The position numbers and the translations under genes are program-made. Source: Ettlia oleoabundans (Eukaryota; Chlorophyta; Chlorophyceae; Chlamydomonadales). From it: a DNA stretch of 38,914 bases. The notes under the pieces are model-generated. The model searched no databases. It was not told the DNA's origin and worked only from the letters and a program-made list of their open reading frames with translations. Where the stretch lies: assembly GCA_019693395.1 (NCBI GenBank), contig JAAMXP010001435.1, forward strand, positions 1 to 38,914, in the 5' to 3' direction. Shown here one piece after another: positions 32,183 through 38,914 of this stretch (position 1 is the first letter of the stretch; each line of letters opens with the position of its first letter).

Positions 32183-32874
32183 TCATGCGCCGCCGCCGCT
32201 AGCCTTGTAGAATTGCACCTCTGCTGCGATCACTGGGATGCCGGCTCCGGCGCCCACCACAGCAATCACGCCCAGGGCCATCTGCAGCACAGTGGAATGG
32301 GTCCGGGCATCACCTTTGCGCACAAATGTGGGTGAATTGGGTGCACAAAGGCGTGTCCTGCATTTGACATCTGCTGCAGCAGCCACACCCGCTGGTGATA
32401 AACAGCCGACTGCTTTACGCAAGCATGTGCAGCACTGTTGGCAGGGTGCTGCCACAGTTTTCCTCTTGAAGTCGTTTGGGTCTCAGCCATCGCAGATGGT
32501 ATCCAGCCAAGCGCATATCAACCTTGCAACATTAAAGTGGCTACCTGCCCTATAAAGCCTCACCTTGAGCTTGCGGTTCTTCATGGCCAGCAAGTTGTAC
32601 TGCATAATCAAGAGCATTAAGTATACCCAAGCCAGTTAGTGACATTGGCATTTGTGCAGTGGCACATCGGCAGCGGCAGCAAGGGTCGCCGCCAACCCCC
32701 ACTGCCGGGTACCTCAGCGCGCCTGGTCCGCCTGCTGGTCACAGTGCTTTTGGGGAGCTCATTCGGCGGGCTCACCATGTGCGGTGCGTGCTCGTAGTCA
32801 GCCGACCTGGTGACGCTCGAGGAGTGGAACCCCCGGCGGGCAACCTTGCTGGCGGCCTGAGCGAGCCTCTGCAT
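32183..32874 (-). CDS. Cytochrome c oxidase subunit, COX7C-like (77 aa)
   Basis: Three exons: 32874-32776, 32599-32564, 32281-32183, all in phase 0, ending in TGA. The N-terminus MQRLAQAASKVARRGFHSSS is a classic mitochondrial presequence with an R-x-F cleavage context. The mature part begins with SADYEHAP, recalling the SHYEEGPG of animal COX7C. It continues MYNLLAMKNRKLK and a single membrane helix (MALGVIAVVGAGAGIPVIAA) followed by EVQFYKA, like the LL.K..L......IPF...R.Q..K pattern of COX7C. Length fits the family (about 63-80 residues). Role: small nuclear-encoded structural subunit of respiratory complex IV in the inner mitochondrial membrane. The second exon is only 36 nt. Confidence 0.7.
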
Positions 32875-33664
32875 GGCGCTGACACTTGCAAAGTGACCCG
32901 AGTACAGCCAGGCAACTAAACCTGGTGCGGTGTCAGGCTCTGCCTGCCTGCGGAAGAGGCTGTGCTTTTAGCTGGAGGTGATCCTGTAGAACTGGCGAGT
33001 GAAACCCTCTCCCTTCTGTCCGCCCACGCTGATCGTGCTGGCACCAACAGGGCGCACAATCTCCCAGGGGAAGAAAAGTCAGAAGCCCCAGTCGATAATA
33101 ATGTATGGTGCGATGAGAATACACGCCTGCCCGCTGCCGCCTGCTCAACCGGCCTAACCGCAGCCCGCCACAACCCTCCCGCCTTTGCCGTGGCTCTGCG
33201 GCGACACAAACAGTGGTGCCTCATGTGCAGCCCCTGTGCAGCCCCCCACCCCCAGCATACGAAAGCTTCCTATGAGTTTGATCCCAATTGATTGAGATGA
33301 TTTCTTGCACAGTTGAGGGGTTGTCTAGTGTGGAACGACACCTTGCCAGGCGCCCCATAGATTACCGGTGCACACAGGCAAGCACAGACCACAACTTCAA
33401 TCTGAAGGCAGGCATCAAAATTGCAGCGCTCGCAGAATAAGTAGCTCAACAACGGAAAGATGAAAAGCAGAGACGGCACACGTACACACAGCTTGATAGT
33501 GAGCGCAAGGGCAAGGGCAAACTATGACGGCCCAAGGCAGCAGGCCGAGCTTAGTACCCGCAACTCGCATCAAACCTTGCATACCTCTGGCAACCTGCTG
33601 AAGGCCCATTACAGAAAACTTCACATTGCTGCTCCAGTGCAGGCAGCATACGATCAGACCGCAG
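32875..33664. other. Intergenic, COX7C-like promoter side and FZL 3' side
   Basis: Both neighbours are on minus. It should contain the FZL 3' untranslated region (with TGTAA on minus at 33613-33609) and the COX7C-like promoter. Open frames of about 100 codons occur (for example minus 33224-32916) but lack motifs and a clear ATG context. Confidence 0.45.
33609..33613 (-). terminator. Probable polyadenylation signal TGTAA of the FZL gene
   Basis: TTACA on plus reads TGTAA on minus, about 52 nt after the FZL stop codon. The position is right for a green-algal poly(A) signal. Confidence 0.5.
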
Positions 33665-36600
33665 TCACTCTACATTGGCGACGCGCTGCTTCAAGCTATC
33701 CAAGCTGTCAACCAGCCGGCCACGTGCCGCTTCCGCCTCTTCAACACGCCGCACCTCTGCTGCTGTCAGCTGCAGGCAGAGGGGTGCAGCGGAAGGATAC
33801 TCAGCAACAACCGCGAGCGCTAAGAACAGGAGCAATAGCAGTCCCATAACAAGCGAGACGGCATTTGCAAGATCTTCCTTTGTGCAAGTCATCCATCACG
33901 TTCCAGCTAACACCCTCCATGTGAAACAGGCGCTAATCGCTATCATGTACAGCGAGGTACAACAGCACTCAGATATGATTCCAACGCTCTTCCGCCACAA
34001 CATCCCAGCTGACCCCCTTTTGCTAAAGTAAACTGGGTTGCCGCCCTTGCTGCAATCACTCCCATCCCACTACCCACCTGCTCCAGTGGTGCAATGAAGG
34101 CAAGCACCTCCGCTTCACACACATCCAACGCGTGTGTCAATTCCGCCTGCATCTTAGCTTGAATTTCCTGCATGGCAAGGCCGGGCATCAGACAAGCAGC
34201 GTGAGGTGGGGCACATGAGAAGCAGGATAGCACAACGAACAAGCCTGCAACGACACAAGAATATGCCTAGGAAGTGCATGCAATTGTAAGGACTGAGAGG
34301 TTCCCCACACCTGCGCAAAGGCGTTGGTGGTTTGCTCCAGCTTGCGCTTGGCCTCAGCCCGGCGCATGGGCAGATTGAGGATAGACACGTAGCCCACCAT
34401 AGCCGCTAGGCTGAGAGCCAGCAGGTCCTCAACCGTGGTTGGCAGCACGCTGGTCATCACCACGCCAAAACCGGCCGCGCCTGCATGTCATGGGTGGGAT
34501 AAGGGGCACATCTTACAATGTACCAAGGCCGCCAGGTGGTGCGAGGAAGCAAAGCAATGGTGCGCAAGATTCTCAGGGAGTAGGGAAATACCATTTGCCA
34601 CCAGCACGTTCAAAAGGGGGAAAATATGCCTGCATTGCGAGTTGATCGACGCAAGAGTGAGGCTGATTGTTGGCTGGGGCCACAGGGTGCGCACCTGCCG
34701 CTGTGCCTGCTGTGCTGAGCACGGCCTCCCGCACCTCCTCCTCAAGCATCACCTCTGCGGGCAGGTAGGAAGGAACAACCACGCTTTCAATAATCGTATA
34801 TGCAGGGCCTTGGAAGGATTTACAGACAAAAGGACAGGCAGCCAGGCTGGTAGCATCATTACCAGTTTCCTACTGCCAGGAGGCCAACCATACCAAACAT
34901 GGTTCACTAAACACAAACTCGGTGCGGCTGCTAGCATCCATGACCGAAAAACAAACACCCTTTGCCCCTGCACTCACCAGTACTCTTGGGGTCAAGCCTG
35001 GCAACAGCCATCAGCGCTGCCTCGGTTTCTGGTGGGGCACCCCCGCCTGCAGCAACTACCTCCGCTTCTGTCGTCAGCTGCCGCATCTCACGCCAGCGCC
35101 TACGGGGGCCATTGGAATGTGATGCAAGTGCCAATTAAGATTGGGCGCAGTTCAAACTTGTGCTAGCCGAGACTGTGAATCAACAAGCAGGATTAAAGCT
35201 GCCGCAGCGGTGCAGAGGGGCGGGGCACCAGCAGGATGTACTAACCCCGCGTTGGGAGGGGGGAGGGAGCAGATCGGGAAGGCTGCATGGCCGGATGCCA
35301 TACACCAGCTGGCACTACCTATCTTGACCAGCCAGCCCAAGCTACTCAAAAGAGCGGGTGATAAGGCAATCCTGAGCCTTGCCTGCGAGCCTCTGCATCC
35401 GAGTCCAGGCCCTCAAGCTCAGTGCTTAGCAGCCCATCTAGAGTCTGCCCCAAAGCCGCTGCCCGCTGCTCGGCAAATACCCTGCGGCAGAAGGGACACG
35501 CACAAAATAGCAGCAGAGACATGAGTCTGAGTTCAAACAGCAAACACAGTAACGAAGTTGCCAAGGCTCGAGTGTGCTTCTGACACATTACACCAGGCAA
35601 CTGGTGGCAATGCAGCCGAGCAGCACACGTCCCAACCAGTGCAGCACGGCAGAGAGAACTTGAAGGAACACAGTATGGGACAGCACAGCGCAGTACTACG
35701 CCTTGCAGTCCCACCCGAGGGAGGGAGCACCCCGGGGAAGCAAGCAAATCTAACAAGAAGGGGGCGGTAGCAGTGTGCCACTGGGGCTTGGTGGGTACAA
35801 CGTAAAACGCAAGCACGTGATGCAAGCTGAGCACAGATAGCACAGATCATCTCACCTGTAGTTGTTCAGCTGTCGCTGGCAATTGGAAGAAAGCCAGGCT
35901 GAGTGCTCCTTCACCAGCCCTTTGAGGCCCGCGGTGGCATCCCCTGCGGCAAGACAAGCAGCACTGAAAGATTACAACCTTGGGGGTGGCACACTACTGC
36001 ATGACACCCAACAGTTATGCACCCCACCCACACAACTCACTGTTCAGTTCATCATAACCACCCACCCGCCATCTCCTCCTCAAACTTGGCTGCCACCGGC
36101 AGCGCACGCTTGACGTCGGAGCGGCCAAATAGGTAGGAGACGATCACATCAACATTGGACAGCTGTGGGGGGTAAGGGTGGGTGGGGACCACTTGGTGGG
36201 ATGGAATCGGTGCGTGTGTGTGGGTGGTGGTGGCGGGCGCGTGCTCGTGCAGGCAACGGGCACACTCTTTATGCACATCACGAAGCAGGCCGCACATCAA
36301 CACAACATAACACAGCACGGTGCACCATAGGCTAGCGTAGCACACAGCACAGCAGCACAATGGCCAACCTGCAACATGGAGTCGACTATCCCAGCTGCCT
36401 TCTTTGCGGTTGCTGCCACCTGCCGCTGCAACTCCTCACGCTGCATGGGCAGGCGGCAGGAAGAAGAAACGGGAGGAACGATCAGCCGCCAACTGTATAG
36501 AAGATTCAGGACGGGAGGCAAAGCGGGGAAAAAAATGTGGAACGAGTGAACCGTCACAGGGAAGGGAAGGGAAAGGGAGCAGACCTTGATGGTGAAGATG

Positions 36601-38662
36601 GGAAGTGTTCAGTTCGAGATGTTAGGGGAGCAGGCTGAAAGATGCGGCTTCAATTTGGGGGCACACATTGTCAACAAACCACACCTCAGCTATCCCTACT
36701 ATTGACCTTTCCTCACCCAACACATGGCCTCTAACCCACCTGCAGCTGCCCCTCCTTCTCCATCTCCCGCCGGAATGCCGCCAGCTGGCTGCGCACAAGC
36801 GACACGCTGGCAGCATCCTGCCGTGCAACTGCCAGCTCCTGGGACAGCTGCTGCTCTGCTGCACCCAGCAGCGCGTCCGCCACAAATAGCGGGGACTGCA
36901 GACAGAATTCGGGGCGACGGTGGGAGGTGCATCAGCAACACAGCCACGTTTTTCACTTATTGCCTATAAATGCATTGATTGCCTGCTTGCAGAATAGCAA
37001 CAAACCCGGCCAGCTATCCATCCACCATGCACGCCCTCACCAAGCAAAAAGCAAATGCCTGCATCTGCCTGCCTGACACTCATTGAGGCGTTCACATACT
37101 CACTTCCAGCTTCAGTCGCACGCTCTCTGCTCCTGCCTGCCTGCCCTGCACTTCGCTGCCGTTGCTGCCCGGCGCCGCCTGCCTCTGCTGACCTCCCGTG
37201 AGGAACTGGAAGATGAATCGTTCCAGTGGCTCAAAACCGCTACGCTGCCAGGCGGGATGCGCCGCCAACGCTGCAGACTGCTCAGGTGACAGCTTGCCGC
37301 TGCCGCTGCTGTCCCCCAGCACCTCTAGCTTTGCCTCCATGGCCGATCGCGCACTGCATGAGGGCCGGATGGTGCGGGGGGGATGCAGCATGGGAGAAGC
37401 AGAGCGTGGGCAACAATGTACAATGTGAGGCTGGTACAAGTGGCTTGGTGAAACGCACACGTGGTGCGCTGGCAAGCTGGCTTTGTGGCATGGTACCGCA
37501 ATAGCTGCCGGGCAACTCCTCACAGCAGCTATAGAACGCCCTTCATCGCAGGTCCCTCCGATTGCACTACAGGGCTTCGCCCCGCCCTGTCCGCCAAGCC
37601 CCACCCTGCCTGCCTCGGACTGCCGTGCCCTCCTAGCCCACCCTGCTCCGTGGCACACCGCTCTCCCAACAACAACATCGCAGCCAGCTTCTGCGGTGGT
37701 CCTGGACCTGCCCCGCACCTGACTGCCAGCACTTGAGGCTCGTCGACACCTAGCACCCTAGCTGCATTGCTTCGAACAAAGGACACAACCTCCTCAACCT
37801 CCGCAGTAGAACTCAAAATGTCGGTCTGCAGGCACAGACAGACGTATGGGTGGTCAGAACACTGGTTACGTGTGCTTACTACATGCATGGGTGGTCAGAG
37901 CATTGAGTCGTACTGTGTGCTATAAGACTCCACCGGTGCATGAGTGGGTGCCAACACAGCCAGCACGGCAGCACCAGCAGCAGAAACGCACGGCAGCAGC
38001 CCAGCAGTTTTTGCCAGCGGTTGGGAGCAGCCCATACGTGTGTTGAGCGGCAGGCAAAGATCCGATAGTGCCTTGCGTCATTTGGCACATCGCAACCACA
38101 CAGTGGCAGCGCACGCGCAAGCAACACAGGCAGTCGCCCTTTGCCGCCACCCTTCACACCTTGTTCACCACAAAGACTACCTTCTTGCCCCACTGCCGCA
38201 CATACTGCAGGAAGCGGACCTCGCTCTCGGTCAGCGGTCGGTCAGCACTCAGCACAAACAGAACCTGCGGGGGAAGACAGGGGGGTGAGGAGGTAGGCAA
38301 GTGGGTCTTGTAGCAAAGTGTGAGTTAACAGAGCTTCAGAAAGGCTAAAAGCTCAAGCGCTCCACAGGAATGCCAAGGGCAAGGGGGGAAACCCTCAATT
38401 CCACACCACCACACCCCACCTCACCCCATTCCAACCCTCACATGCATCCTGCAATATTTTTTATACATAAACCGGAGGGCACCGGGAAGTTAAACGTGGC
38501 AAACCAGATAATCTGGCAACTCACCAGGTCAGCACGAGGCACATACTCCTCAGTCAACCGCTGCTGCCGGCCCAGGATCACATTGGTGCCCGGTGTATCC
38601 ACCACATTCACTTCCTTTAGCAATTCGGCTGTGAGGTAACGGGTGAACACACCATCTCCATC
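33665..38662 (-). CDS. FZL: FZL-type chloroplast dynamin-related GTPase, C-terminal part (5' end outside window)
   Basis: Exons in transcript order: 38662-38525, 38264-38160, 37825-37719, 37353-37104, 36895-36740, 36440-36369, 36162-36066, 35943-35856, 35481-35383, 35099-34978, 34754-34695, 34480-34311, 34167-34078, 33769-33665. These give 552 residues to TGA, with every junction in phase. The first visible exon holds the G3 motif DTPG (VNVVDTPGTNVILGRQQ). The G4 motif NKTD is made across the 38160/37825 junction. G1 and G2 lie beyond the right edge. Long helical stretches follow, then a hydrophobic hairpin (TTVEDLLALSLAAMVGYVSI, LNLPMRR) and a final coiled coil. This matches Arabidopsis FZL, a fuzzy-onion-like protein of thylakoid and envelope membranes that shapes thylakoid networks. 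The intron starting at 35382 has a GC donor (CAG|GCAAGG). A full-length protein would be about 900 residues. Confidence 0.88.
35100..35382 (-). other. GC-AG intron in the FZL gene
   Basis: Donor CGCAG|GCAAGG, acceptor CCCCGTAG. The join gives EARRRWREMRQL in phase 2. Without splicing the frame stops at a TGA after about 11 codons, before the conserved membrane region, so the intron is required. Confidence 0.75.
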
Positions 38663-38914
38663 CTGCAGGCAGGAGCCCAAAGGGGATGGAGGTATGCAGC
38701 TGTAGGTAGGTTCATGCAGGTAAGGAAAATTATAAGTGAGCAAATCAACACTGTCTAGCCCAGACAGGTCCCAAAGGATTGGAGAAAACAGAGGCAATAC
38801 AGTCCAATGGAGAGAGGGCTGGTGTAGGCAAATGCTGCAGGCTGTCCACACAGGCAACCAGCCAGTGCGTTGAGTAAGAAAGCTTGGTGGGTAATATTTT
38901 AACCGCGCCCCGCC
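38663..38914 (-). other. Right edge, probably intronic sequence of the FZL gene
   Basis: The exon starting at 38662 has a CTGCAG acceptor, so sequence to the edge is intron or holds an exon I could not recognise. No GTPase G1 (GxxxxGKS/T) motif is visible here. Confidence 0.5.

Noticed and set aside
1..38914. Bacterial-type defence systems, CRISPR arrays, transposons, tRNA or rRNA genes
   Set aside because: I saw no direct-repeat arrays, terminal inverted repeats with a transposase, tRNA-like cloverleaf signals or rRNA motifs while reading the window.

Overview
The window is nuclear DNA of a green alga (Chlorophyta). The coding segments are short and interrupted by about 60 small GT-AG (a few GC-AG) introns, exon GC is high, linkers are rich in poly-Ala, poly-Gln and Pro-Ala, and several products belong to plastid or mitochondrial families known from plants and algae (FZL dynamin, S1-domain RNA-binding protein, plant-type AAA ATPase, COX7C-like subunit). 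I assign no species. All exon joins were read by eye. In each model I checked that reading phase is kept across every junction and that the joined protein restores a family motif where one is known.

Layout. Plus strand: a single-thioredoxin PDI with an ERp29-type domain (91-2887) and an ABCG half-transporter of 18 exons (3485-9519). About 2 kb without a recognisable gene follows (9520-11522). Minus strand: a GATA zinc-finger factor (11523-14653), an AAA ATPase (15181-20543, with a 28-N assembly gap in an intron), a 126-aa protein I do not recognise (20718-21352), and a two-S1-domain RNA-binding protein (21660 to about 25.6 kb, 5' end unresolved). Plus strand, head to head with the last: a SUFU-domain protein (25664-27336). 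Minus strand again: an unrecognised, probably organelle-targeted membrane protein (28012-29387), the C-terminal part of an auxin-efflux-carrier (AEC) family transporter (29676-30877, 5' part uncertain), a COX7C-like cytochrome oxidase subunit (32183-32874), and the C-terminal 552 residues of an FZL-type chloroplast dynamin GTPase that runs off the right edge (33665-38662 and beyond).

The minus-strand block from 15 kb to the right edge is enriched in likely organelle proteins, but I see no operon-like relation. These are independent eukaryotic genes at close spacing. I did not find a defence system, mobile element, CRISPR array or tRNA/rRNA gene. The points most worth a second look are three GC-AG introns confirmed by phase, a 13-nt micro-exon that splits the PDI active-site codon, an in-frame TAG between coding-like segments at the 5' end of the S1 gene, an algal SUFU-domain gene, and the unrecognised proteins.
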